From RXOA01 sp964547105 (GTDB lineage: Bacteria > Bipolaricaulota > Bipolaricaulia > UBA7950 > UBA9294): a stretch of 64,000 bases of DNA. Under the pieces are notes generated by a model that made no database searches, had not been told where the DNA came from, and was given only the letters and a program-made list of their open reading frames with translations. Positions 31,790 through 39,756 of this stretch are shown in pieces (within the stretch, counting starts at the first letter, position 1; each line of letters begins with the position of its first letter). The translations under genes and the position numbers were made by a program. Location: positions 1-64,000 of the forward strand of contig CAZJLO010000003.1 in NCBI GenBank assembly GCA_964547105.1. The letters run 5' to 3'.

Positions 31790-33397
31790 TTGGCGTTCCG
31801 CTTCGCCGGGCCGGTGCTCCCGTTTGCAGCGCTGCTTCTCCTCTTCTTGAGCGGGTGCACCCTCCTTCAAAACCAGCCTCCGGTCCCCGGTGCGTCCGTC
31901 TCTCCAACGCGCGGCCGTGCCCCGCTTCTCGTCACGTTTGATGGCTCGCCGTCCTACGACCCCGACGGCATCATCGTTGATTACACGTGGAGGTTCGCCG
32001 ACGGGCAGATCGCGTCCGGAAAATCTCCCGCCCACACGTTCGCAAAAGCCGGGCAGTACACGATCGTCTTCATCGTTACGGACGACCACGGAGAGATCTC
32101 GGAGACCACCTTAACCGTCGACGTCGATCCTCCCAATGCACTTCCTGTACCGCGGATCTCTGTTTCTCCCAGCCCGGCGCAGGTGGAACAGGATGTGGAG
32201 TTCTCCGCCGCAGCCTCCACCGATGACGGACAAATCATTCAGTACCTGTGGTCGTTCGGAGACGGGTCCAGCGGGTCGGGCGAGGTCTCGATCCATCGCT
32301 ACGAACAGCCCGGAACCTACACTGTCGGTCTGTCCGTGACCGACGATGACGGAGCAACCTCCACCGCAACGGCCACCGTGCTTGTGCAGGAGAGCGCGGA
32401 ACAGTGGATCACAAGTCCGACGATCATCGCTCGGATCTCCGTCTCGCAGAGTTCGACTACGCCGGGGGAGGCCATCACGTTCGACGGACGGGGTTCCACA
32501 TCCTCCGAGGATGCGCTTTCACACTATGTCTGGTCGTTTGGCGATGGAGACACCGCCATCGGGTCCATTGCCACCCACCGCTACATGACGGCCGGTGCGT
32601 TCACCGTCCGGCTGGTCGTCGCCGATGCGTCCGGTGCGTCTGCGTCCTGCCAACAGGTGATCACCGTGAACGACGCCGAGAGCGAGGATCCGATCCTGCC
32701 GGTCGCCGACGTCATAGCCTGCACCTATGATTGGTGGTATCGCAACACAAGGCAGACCGTGTCGATTGAGATTCCATGGTCGCTGTACCAGGAATACGCG
32801 TCCCGAACGAGATGCGTCTCGGTCTACGGAACCTATGATCAGTACGTTCTCGACCGGCTTGACGATTCGCTGATGATCGAGCTTGCCGGGGCGATCGCCG
32901 CCGCGGTCGCCGGAGACAACTACTACGATATCGCCGAGAATGCATTGTCCTTCGTGCAAACCATCATCGCCTACGTCCCCGATCCAAGCGGCATTGAGTA
33001 CCCTCGCTACCCGTTGGAGAGCCTGGTGGAGCGGGTCGGTGACTGCGAAGATTCGTCGATCCTTTTCGCCAGCCTGCTCCGCACGCTGGGACACGGCGCC
33101 GTCATCGCAGGCGTGGATACGAGTGGATCGGGAATCGCCAACCACATGGTGGTGTTCGTCCCGGTGGGCGAGGACTTCGCATCCCGCTTTGACGAGCAGG
33201 ATCGAGATTCGCTCGGCCTGTGGGTGATCGATGGCCGGCTGTACGCTCTTGCCGAGACCGCCGTGGATGGTTCCACGCTACGGCTTGGAGTCGATCCGTG
33301 GGGGCTGGACGGCGGCGATATTCATCAAGTCTGGGACGTCGCCCGCATCCTCATCCATCCTCAAGTTGCACGCTACGAGGTTCCCGCGCCGTCGTAG
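31790..33397 (+). CDS. PKD-domain lipoprotein with transglutaminase-like C-terminal domain
   Basis: The 535-residue protein has a lipoprotein signal peptide (lipobox LSGC, Cys22) and three PKD domains (about 30-115, 117-200, 210-300; each with SYDPDG or STDDG, W-F-DG and AGQYTVVFIV-type strands). A C-terminal domain (about 300-535) resembles the transglutaminase/papain fold: VERVGDCEDSSILFASLLRTLGHGAVIAG, then SGIANHMVVFVPV, giving Cys and His of a triad, and WVIDGRLYALAETAVDG. It starts with TTG at 31790, only 36 bp after the foreign fragment, so the true start could have been lost. The product is probably a surface protein that processes or crosslinks peptides. Confidence 0.85.
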   Translation: MAFRFAGPVLPFAALLLLFLSGCTLLQNQPPVPGASVSPTRGRAPLLVTFDGSPSYDPDGIIVDYTWRFADGQIASGKSPAHTFAKAGQYTIVFIVTDDHGEISETTLTVDVDPPNALPVPRISVSPSPAQVEQDVEFSAAASTDDGQIIQYLWSFGDGSSGSGEVSIHRYEQPGTYTVGLSVTDDDGATSTATATVLVQESAEQWITSPTIIARISVSQSSTTPGEAITFDGRGSTSSEDALSHYVWSFGDGDTAIGSIATHRYMTAGAFTVRLVVADASGASASCQQVITVNDAESEDPILPVADVIACTYDWWYRNTRQTVSIEIPWSLYQEYASRTRCVSVYGTYDQYVLDRLDDSLMIELAGAIAAAVAGDNYYDIAENALSFVQTIIAYVPDPSGIEYPRYPLESLVERVGDCEDSSILFASLLRTLGHGAVIAGVDTSGSGIANHMVVFVPVGEDFASRFDEQDRDSLGLWVIDGRLYALAETAVDGSTLRLGVDPWGLDGGDIHQVWDVARILIHPQVARYEVPAPS

Positions 33398-33499
33398 GCG
33401 GTGACCCTGGTTCATCATGGAATGGGCCCGGGTGCGCAACCGCCGGACACGCCCCCAGCTGCGATGGAAGCCGGGGGACAGCACCGATCCGTGCATTGC

Positions 33500-35722
33500 T
33501 CAAGGAGATGCATTGCGGATGACAAGCGCATCCGACATTGCCGCCGCGTCAATCGTCACGCGGTCACCATCACTGATCCCACCGGCAACGATCTTCTCGG
33601 CGAGAGGGTTCTCGACAAGCCGCTTGATCGCACGCTCCAAGGGGCGGGCCCCATAGTGTGGGTCGAACCCTTTCCGCGCAAGTGCGGTCTTGGCGCTTTC
33701 GGTCAGCGACAAGACGATTCCCTGCTCAGCAAGCCGGGCGTTAAGCGCATCGATCTTCAGATCGACGATCTGCGCAATGGCATCTTGCCCAAGACGATGA
33801 AAGACGATCATCTCGTCGATGCGGTTCAGAAACTCCGGTCGAAACGGCCCTTTCAGATCTTCGCGCACCTGTTCCTCAATCGACTCCCAAGAAGCGTCGG
33901 ACTCGAAACGCTCGCTGCCGACGTTGGAAGTGAGGATGAGGATCGTGTGCTTGAAGTCGACCGTTCGCCCATGTCCGTCTGTCAAACGTCCTTCATCGAG
34001 AAGCTGCAGCATCACGTTCATCACTTGGGGGTGAGCCTTCTCGACTTCATCGAACAAGACCACCTGGTACGGCCGGCGGCGGACCGATTCGGTCAGCTGG
34101 CCACCTTCTTCATAGCCGACATACCCGGGGGGCGATCCGATCAGCCGTGACACGGTGTGGCGCTCCATGTATTCGCTCATATCGATCCGCAGCAGCGCAT
34201 CGTCGGATCCGAACAGAAAGGATGCCAGAGCTTTGGCGAGTTCAGTCTTCCCGACCCCGGTGGGACCGAGAAACAGGAACGTCCCGATCGGCCTTCGCGG
34301 ATCCGACAGACCGGCGCGAGAGTGGCGAACCGCTTGCGATACGGCGCGAACGCCCTCCACCTGGTTGATCACCCGCTGATGGAGGATCTCCTCCATGTTT
34401 GCCAATCGCGATCGCTCTTCCTCCATCATGCGATCCGCCGGGATTCCCGTCCACTGCGAGACAAGTTGGGCGATTTGGGATTTGGTCACCGTATCGCCAC
34501 TTTCGTCAACGCGCAGCCGACTGCCCGCTTCATCAACCAGGTCGATCGCCTTGTCAGGCAGGAATCGGTCCGATATGTATCGTTCGGAGAGCTTGGCCGC
34601 CGCCAGCAGTGCGTCATCGGTGATCGTCACGCCGTGGTGTTCCTCGAGCGTGCCTCGAAGCCCTCTCAAGATCTCAACCGTCTCCTCAATGGTGGGCTCG
34701 TCGACAAGGATCTTCTGGAATCTCCGTTCCAGCGCCGAGTCTTTCTCGATGTGCTCGCGGTATTCGTCCAAGGTCGTTGCGCCGATCAGCTGGAACTTGC
34801 CTCGGGACAGCGGCTCCTTGAGCATGTTCGATGCGTCGATCGCACCTTCAGCGGCACCCGCACCGACCACGGTATGGACTTCATCGATGAATACGATCGA
34901 CCGTCCGGAGGTCGCCTCGATCTCCTTGATCACCGACTTCAATCGATCCTCGAACTCACCACGAAACTTCGAGCCGGCGACCATCGCGCCGATATCAAGC
35001 GAGATGATCTCCTTGTCCTTGAGCATCTCGGTCACATCGCCGTCTGCGATTCGCTGAGCCAGTCCTTCGACCACCGCCGTCTTCCCGACGCCCGGTTCGC
35101 CGATCAGAACGGGGTTGTTCTTCCGGCGGCGGGAGAGGATCTGCTGCATCCTGTGAATTTCCTCATCGCGTCCGATCACTGGATCGAGCTCTCCGCGCCC
35201 CGCCATCTCCGTGAGATTGCAGGAGTACTTCTTGAGCACTTGGTAGCGATCCTCAGCCGATTGATCGGTTACGCGCTGTTCGCCGCGTACTTCCTTCAGG
35301 CCGCCGTAAATCGCTTCGGGGGTGATTTGGTGTTTGTCGAGAATTCGCTTGAGTTCGGGCTCGATGACACGACTGATCGCCAACAACAGGTGATCCACAC
35401 CGATAAACTCGTCTTTGAGCCGATCCGCTTCCATTTGCGCGCCGTTCACCACGGATTCGAGCCGGGGCGTGATGTAGATCTGCCCGCCGGTCGGCCCGGA
35501 AACTGTCGGCTTGCGACGAAGCAGGAAGTCGAGATCCTTGACCAACCCCTCGACAGGAACGCCCATCGCCTGAAGAATCTCCCTGCCAGGGCCTTCCTTG
35601 CCCGCGAGAACGCTGAACAGATGTTCCACATCAAGTTGATTGTGGCGGTAACGCGATAGAAGGTCCTGGGATTCGCGGAACAGCTCCTGAGCTCCCTGTG
35701 TCATCTTATCGAAGCGAATCAT
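33500..35722 (-). CDS. ClpB-like AAA+ chaperone lacking the middle domain
   Basis: The 740-residue protein has a Clp N domain (1-145), two AAA+ modules with Walker A motifs GEPGVGKT (208-215) and GPTGVGKT (486-493), Walker B motifs SIVFIDEVH and VVLFDEVEK, and sensor 2/Arg finger regions (ERRFQK, FLNRID). The linker VTDQSAEDRYQVLKKY and the sequence overall are ClpB-like, but between IDLVDEAGSRLR (about 400) and the QIAQLVSQWTGIP motif (417) there are only about 15 residues, where ClpB has about 130 of coiled-coil M domain. No ClpP-binding [LIV]G[FL] loop is visible at 603-620. A CIRCE-like operator precedes it. Confidence 0.85.
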   Translation of the reverse strand: MIRFDKMTQGAQELFRESQDLLSRYRHNQLDVEHLFSVLAGKEGPGREILQAMGVPVEGLVKDLDFLLRRKPTVSGPTGGQIYITPRLESVVNGAQMEADRLKDEFIGVDHLLLAISRVIEPELKRILDKHQITPEAIYGGLKEVRGEQRVTDQSAEDRYQVLKKYSCNLTEMAGRGELDPVIGRDEEIHRMQQILSRRRKNNPVLIGEPGVGKTAVVEGLAQRIADGDVTEMLKDKEIISLDIGAMVAGSKFRGEFEDRLKSVIKEIEATSGRSIVFIDEVHTVVGAGAAEGAIDASNMLKEPLSRGKFQLIGATTLDEYREHIEKDSALERRFQKILVDEPTIEETVEILRGLRGTLEEHHGVTITDDALLAAAKLSERYISDRFLPDKAIDLVDEAGSRLRVDESGDTVTKSQIAQLVSQWTGIPADRMMEEERSRLANMEEILHQRVINQVEGVRAVSQAVRHSRAGLSDPRRPIGTFLFLGPTGVGKTELAKALASFLFGSDDALLRIDMSEYMERHTVSRLIGSPPGYVGYEEGGQLTESVRRRPYQVVLFDEVEKAHPQVMNVMLQLLDEGRLTDGHGRTVDFKHTILILTSNVGSERFESDASWESIEEQVREDLKGPFRPEFLNRIDEMIVFHRLGQDAIAQIVDLKIDALNARLAEQGIVLSLTESAKTALARKGFDPHYGARPLERAIKRLVENPLAEKIVAGGISDGDRVTIDAAAMSDALVIRNASP

Positions 35723-35736
35723 GGTTGTCTCCTTGA

Positions 35737-35763
35737 TTAGCAGTCTATGTATCTAACTGCTAA
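35737..35763 (-). promoter_or_regulatory. CIRCE-like (HrcA-type) operator
   Basis: TTAGCAGT at 35737-35744 and ACTGCTAA at 35756-35763 form perfect 8-bp arms around an 11-bp spacer, 27 bp in total as in CIRCE (TTAGCACTC-N9-GAGTGCTAA). It lies just downstream of the likely -10 and 14 bp before the clp start, where CIRCE usually sits. Confidence 0.75.
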
Positions 35764-35767
35764 GTGC

Positions 35768-35796
35768 AGTCTAACGAGACGATCCTGCGAAGTCAA
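35768..35796 (-). promoter_or_regulatory. Promoter of the clp gene
   Basis: On the minus strand, TTGACT (35796-35791) and TAGACT (35773-35768) are separated by exactly 17 bp, close to the sigma-70 consensus. The CIRCE-like palindrome begins 4 bp downstream, so a bound HrcA-type repressor would cover the transcription start. Confidence 0.75.
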
Positions 35797-35860
35797 CCTG
35801 TGGCTGAACATCAGGGATGGATACCCGACAGGGACGAAACTCCAGGGGAGAAGCAGTGTT

Positions 35861-36649
35861 CTAGGAGAAGCTTTCAATCAGCATCTGGATGGATGCGTAG
35901 AGGAGAAGCACGCCAAACAATTGCCGAAGTCTTCGTTTAGGAATTCGGTGGCTGATCCGCGGTCCGATCTGCGCCCCGGCTATGATTCCCAAGATCAGAG
36001 GCAGAGCGAGTTCCGGATGCAGGTTTCCCTGCAACCAGTGCTTCGTCGCCCCGACAAGCGTCGTCGGCACCATCACGAACAAGCTGGTCGCCACGGCGGT
36101 CACGATATCCAGCCCGAGGAACACGGCAAGCGATGGGACGAAGACCGTCCCCCCACCAATCCCGAACAAGCCGGACGCCAGCCCGGCGATGAATCCGAGT
36201 ACGGCGGCAAACACGTACAGCCGAACCCCGGCCGCCTCCCCTTTTAGAGAAAATCGGATCTCCTTGGGGGATCGGCCGGTGATCATCATGCTGACGGGGT
36301 AAAGAAGGAAGAAACCGAACGCGGTCATCAACCAGGATGGATCGAGAACATCCGTCAGCTGGGCGCCAACAAGGATGCCGGCAATGGCGGTGGGCATGAA
36401 GAGGACAGCGATCCGCACATTGATCTTGCGCTGGCGGTAGTAGGCGATCGATCCCGAGATGCTTGTGAACAGCACCGCGGCGATACTCGTGCCCGACGCT
36501 TCGGGCATCGTCGCCACGAACCCTCCGAGCGAAAGCAGCGGAACCATGAATACCCCGCCGCCGAGGCCAAGCAGGCTGGCAAGCGTTCCGATGGCGATTC
36601 CCGCTGCGAGAAGCTCGAAGAAGGTCGGCAGCCCAATTCCCATGATCAT
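35861..36649 (-). CDS. TauE/SafE (TSUP) family exporter
   Basis: The protein of about 262 residues has eight to nine transmembrane helices and the two TSUP repeats, each with a glycine-rich motif: GTLASLLGLGGGVFMVPLL near the N-terminus and AGLASGLFGIGGGTVFVPSL in the second half. TSUP proteins move sulfite, sulfonates or related organic sulfur anions. The start is uncertain between TTG 36658, ATG 36649 and ATG 36643, since no strong ribosome binding site is present. The gene stands alone between clp and the HD-domain gene. Confidence 0.9.
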   Translation of the reverse strand: MIMGIGLPTFFELLAAGIAIGTLASLLGLGGGVFMVPLLSLGGFVATMPEASGTSIAAVLFTSISGSIAYYRQRKINVRIAVLFMPTAIAGILVGAQLTDVLDPSWLMTAFGFFLLYPVSMMITGRSPKEIRFSLKGEAAGVRLYVFAAVLGFIAGLASGLFGIGGGTVFVPSLAVFLGLDIVTAVATSLFVMVPTTLVGATKHWLQGNLHPELALPLILGIIAGAQIGPRISHRIPKRRLRQLFGVLLLYASIQMLIESFS

Positions 36650-36763
36650 ATTCTTCAAGGACTATACGTCACCGGCGGGCGCTTCTCACGAATGCTGGAC
36701 GCCCGCCCGCAGCCAGTGTAGAGTCGTGATCACCACACATTTCCATCGAAGAGGTGTCCGCTG

Positions 36764-37363
36764 ATGACGATGCCGGATCGACAACAGGCGCATGGGCTGC
36801 TCGTGGAATTCAACAAGAGCGACAGCCTGATCAAGCACGCGCTCGCCGTGGAAGCCGTAATGAGGTACATGGCGCGGAAGTTCGGTGAGGACGAGGAGAC
36901 GTGGGGTGCGATCGGACTGGTCCACGATCTCGACTACGAGCGTTACCCCGAGCAGCATTGCCAGATGACCGAGAAGATCCTCCGTGAACGGAACTGGCCG
37001 GAAAACGCCATTCATGCGGTCGTCTCCCACGGATGGAAGCTGTGCACCGATGTCGAGCCACAACACCTGATGGAGAACGTTCTCTATGCCATCGATGAGC
37101 TCACCGGGCTTGTCACCGCCGCCGTGCTTGTTCGTCCGTCGAAGAACATCGCCGACCTGTCGGTCAAGTCATTGAAGAAGAAGTGGAAGGACAAGGCGTT
37201 CGCCGCCGGAGCGAACCGCGACGTGATCCGCGAAGGCGCCGAACGGATGGGCGTCGAGCTTCCCGAGCTGTTTGCCGATGTCATCGCTGCGATGCAGACA
37301 GCGGCCTCCGAGTTGGGATTGGACGGCTCTCTGGCCGCTCCGCAATCGGAGTCCACAAGCTAG
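36764..37363 (+). CDS. HD-domain phosphohydrolase-like protein
   Basis: The 199-residue protein has the HD superfamily pattern: H in SLIKHALAVEAVMRYMA, HD in AIGLVHDLDYERYPEQH, H in IHAVVSHGW and D in LYAIDELTGLVTA. These residues bind a metal for phosphate ester hydrolysis, for example of nucleotides. The ribosome binding site GAGGTGTCCG precedes ATG 36764 (a second ATG follows two codons later). It is followed by the M3 peptidase gene 57 bp downstream. Confidence 0.88.
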   Translation: MTMPDRQQAHGLLVEFNKSDSLIKHALAVEAVMRYMARKFGEDEETWGAIGLVHDLDYERYPEQHCQMTEKILRERNWPENAIHAVVSHGWKLCTDVEPQHLMENVLYAIDELTGLVTAAVLVRPSKNIADLSVKSLKKKWKDKAFAAGANRDVIREGAERMGVELPELFADVIAAMQTAASELGLDGSLAAPQSESTS

Positions 37364-37420
37364 AGCAACGGCGGATCACAGCCAAAGCCAGGAGCTGAAT
37401 CAGGATCGAGATCAGGAGGG

Positions 37421-39214
37421 ATGATGCCCGAACGTTTCACGCAAGGCCGCTGGTCGCTGCAGGATCTAATCTCCGCGCCGAGTGGTCCGGAGATGGAGAT
37501 CGTATTCACGGAGCTGGAAGCCGCTGTCTCCGCATTGGAGGCCAAGCGTCCGCTGCTCAACGGAGAAGTCCCCGAGGAGTCATTCGCCAAGCTTCTCACA
37601 ACTGTCGAGCGAATCGGCTACTTCACCCGGATCCTCAACGGATACGCCGCGCTGTGGTTCTCCGAGGACAACAACCACCAGGATGCGCTCGCATTCCGGG
37701 GACGTGTCGAGAAGACACTTGCGGAGATGCAGAACCGCACTCTGTTCTTCGATCTATGGTGGAAATCGCTCGACGAACCCCGGGCCTCACGTTTGATCAA
37801 GACGAGCGGGGATGTCCGCTACTTCCTCGAATCCCTGCGCCGCTACGCCCCGTACACCCTTTCCGAACCGGTCGAGAAGGCGATCACCACCAAGGATATC
37901 AACGGGACCCAAGGCCTGGTCACGATCTACGACATGATCACCAACGGCCTGTTGTTCGAATGGGAAACCGATGGCAAGATCAAGCACCTGACACGTTCCG
38001 AGCTGATGGCCTATGCCTTCAGCCCGTCCCCCGAGCAACGCGCCCGCGCCTATCAGACGCTGTACCGGGAGTACGAGAAACAGAGTCCCGTCCTCGGCCA
38101 GATCTATCGCTACGTCGTGGGAGACTGGTGCCAGGAGAACATCGGCCTTCGCGGCATGACCGGCCCGATTTCGGTTCGCAACCTGGCCAACGATATCCCT
38201 GATGAAGTCGTGGAGACGTTGCTTGACGTGTGTCGAGAGAATGCTCCTCTGTTCCAGCGCTACTTCGAACTCAAGGCCGGTTGGCTGGGGAAAGAGAAGC
38301 TTCGTCGCTATGACCTCTATGCCCCTCTCGCCACCGAGGAACGGATGTATCCGTTCGAGGAGGCCGTGCCGCTGATCGATGACGCACTTCGCCGATTCTC
38401 GCCGCGCATCGCCGAACTCGCCAAACGGGTCCTTGCCGAACACCATCTGGATTCGGAAACGCGTCCCGGAAAGGATACGGGAGCGTTCTGTTACGGCGTT
38501 GTCCCCGACAAAACCCCGTGGGTGTCGGTGAACTACACCGGCCGCTATGGGTCGGTCTCCACGCTGGCCCACGAGCTAGGGCACGCAATCCATGGGATGC
38601 TCGCGTCCGATCATTCCACGTTGACGTTCCGGTCTTCTCTGCCGTTGGCCGAGACGGCATCCGTGTTCTCGGAGATCCTCCTGCTTGAGCGTGTGTTGGC
38701 CGACGAGACCGAACCTGCGATTCGGCGCACCCTTCTCGCCCAATTCATCGATGAGACGTACGCCACTGCCATCCGTCAGGCATACTTCGTCCTGTTCGAA
38801 CGCGATGCCCATGACTTGATCAACACCACAGGGGCGACCTCCGATAGGCTTGCCGCGTTGTACATGGACAATCTGAAGGAGCAATTTGGCGAAAGCATGG
38901 AACTATCGGACGAGTTCCGTTGGGAATGGACGAGTATTCCGCATATCTACGGCACGCCGTTCTACTGCTATGCGTACACGTTCGGGCAGCTGCTCGTTCT
39001 GTCTCTCTACCAGCGCTACCAAGATGAGAAAGAGGCTTTCGTTCCACGATACGAGCGCATCCTATCAAGCGGCGGCTCACGCAGTCCGATCGAGATCCTC
39101 GACGAGGCGGGGATCGACATCCGCTCTGCGTCGTTCTGGCAAGGCGGTTTCGACATCATCGCCGAGATGATTGGGCAACTCGAAGATCTCACTGCGCAGA
39201 TCGAGAAACGCTAG
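37421..39214 (+). CDS. pepF: Oligoendopeptidase F, M3 family
   Basis: The 597-residue cytoplasmic zinc peptidase cleaves oligopeptides of about 7-17 residues. The zinc motif HELGHAIHGML is complete with the downstream Glu (LAETASVFSEIL). The sequence spans the family from the helical N-terminal domain (DLISAPSGPEMEIVFTELEAAVSALEA) to the C-terminal SGGSRSPIEILDEAGID motif. AGGAGGG is directly before ATG 37421, so the second ATG at 37424 may be used. Length is normal for PepF. Confidence 0.95.
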   Translation: MMPERFTQGRWSLQDLISAPSGPEMEIVFTELEAAVSALEAKRPLLNGEVPEESFAKLLTTVERIGYFTRILNGYAALWFSEDNNHQDALAFRGRVEKTLAEMQNRTLFFDLWWKSLDEPRASRLIKTSGDVRYFLESLRRYAPYTLSEPVEKAITTKDINGTQGLVTIYDMITNGLLFEWETDGKIKHLTRSELMAYAFSPSPEQRARAYQTLYREYEKQSPVLGQIYRYVVGDWCQENIGLRGMTGPISVRNLANDIPDEVVETLLDVCRENAPLFQRYFELKAGWLGKEKLRRYDLYAPLATEERMYPFEEAVPLIDDALRRFSPRIAELAKRVLAEHHLDSETRPGKDTGAFCYGVVPDKTPWVSVNYTGRYGSVSTLAHELGHAIHGMLASDHSTLTFRSSLPLAETASVFSEILLLERVLADETEPAIRRTLLAQFIDETYATAIRQAYFVLFERDAHDLINTTGATSDRLAALYMDNLKEQFGESMELSDEFRWEWTSIPHIYGTPFYCYAYTFGQLLVLSLYQRYQDEKEAFVPRYERILSSGGSRSPIEILDEAGIDIRSASFWQGGFDIIAEMIGQLEDLTAQIEKR

Positions 39215-39250
39215 CCGGGCTCCCAACTGACCCTTCGCGCGGAAGGCCGG

Positions 39251-39271
39251 TCCGGAGTGAGAGCCTCCGGA
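39251..39271. terminator. Hairpin between convergent genes
   Basis: A 7-bp perfect stem (TCCGGAG / CTCCGGA) with a 7-nt loop lies between the pepF stop and the YbaK-like stop, preceded by a second short stem CCTTC/GAAGG at about 39232-39246. There is no U tract, so a bidirectional, possibly weak, terminator is assumed. Confidence 0.4.
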
Positions 39272-39277
39272 TCGGGT

Positions 39278-39745
39278 CTACGCGCGAATATCGGCAACCA
39301 CGGCGTTGGTCACGTCGACAAGATCGTCGGTTTTCAGCCGGACGAGCACTCCCCGGCCTCCGGCATTGATGATGAGTTCATGGTGCATCGCCGTTGTGGC
39401 ATCGAGAACCACAGGCAGCAATGACTTCGCACCGAGCGGACTGATCCCGCCGACGAGATAGCCAGTGATCCGTTGCGCATCCCGCGGCGCGGCCGGTTCG
39501 GCGTGTTTGCGCCCGATCGCCCGGCCAAGTTTCCGAGCGCCGACCTCCGCATCGCCGCCGATCAGTGCAAAGACGAATTCCCCTAGATCTACCGAAAAGA
39601 CGATGCTCTTGACGACCTGTTCGGGCGGGAACCCAATCGCCTCGGCGGCCGCGCGAGCGACACGTCCCCGGTGCTCGAACCTGTAGCGAAGAACGGCGAA
39701 CTCCACCTCTCTCTCTTGCAGCTTGGAGATTCCCCTTGTCGTCAC
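39278..39745 (-). CDS. YbaK/EbsC-family aminoacyl-tRNA deacylase
   Basis: The 155-residue protein has the YbaK fold used by enzymes that hydrolyse mischarged tRNA (Cys-tRNAPro and relatives). The conserved lysine region is visible in PEQVVKSIVFSVDLGEFVFALIGGDAEV, followed by DAQRITGYLVGGISPLGAK with the GGISPxG loop and a final strand region INAGGRGVLVRLKTDDLV. It lies 11 bp after the gamma-glutamyltransferase gene on the same strand. Confidence 0.9.
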   Translation of the reverse strand: MTTRGISKLQEREVEFAVLRYRFEHRGRVARAAAEAIGFPPEQVVKSIVFSVDLGEFVFALIGGDAEVGARKLGRAIGRKHAEPAAPRDAQRITGYLVGGISPLGAKSLLPVVLDATTAMHHELIINAGGRGVLVRLKTDDLVDVTNAVVADIRA

Positions 39746-39756
39746 GAGTGCCGCCT

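Noticed and set aside
35741..35772. A direct repeat GCAGTCTA in the clp promoter.
   Set aside because: It arises from the overlap of the CIRCE-like arm and the -10 region and is not extended beyond 8 bp.
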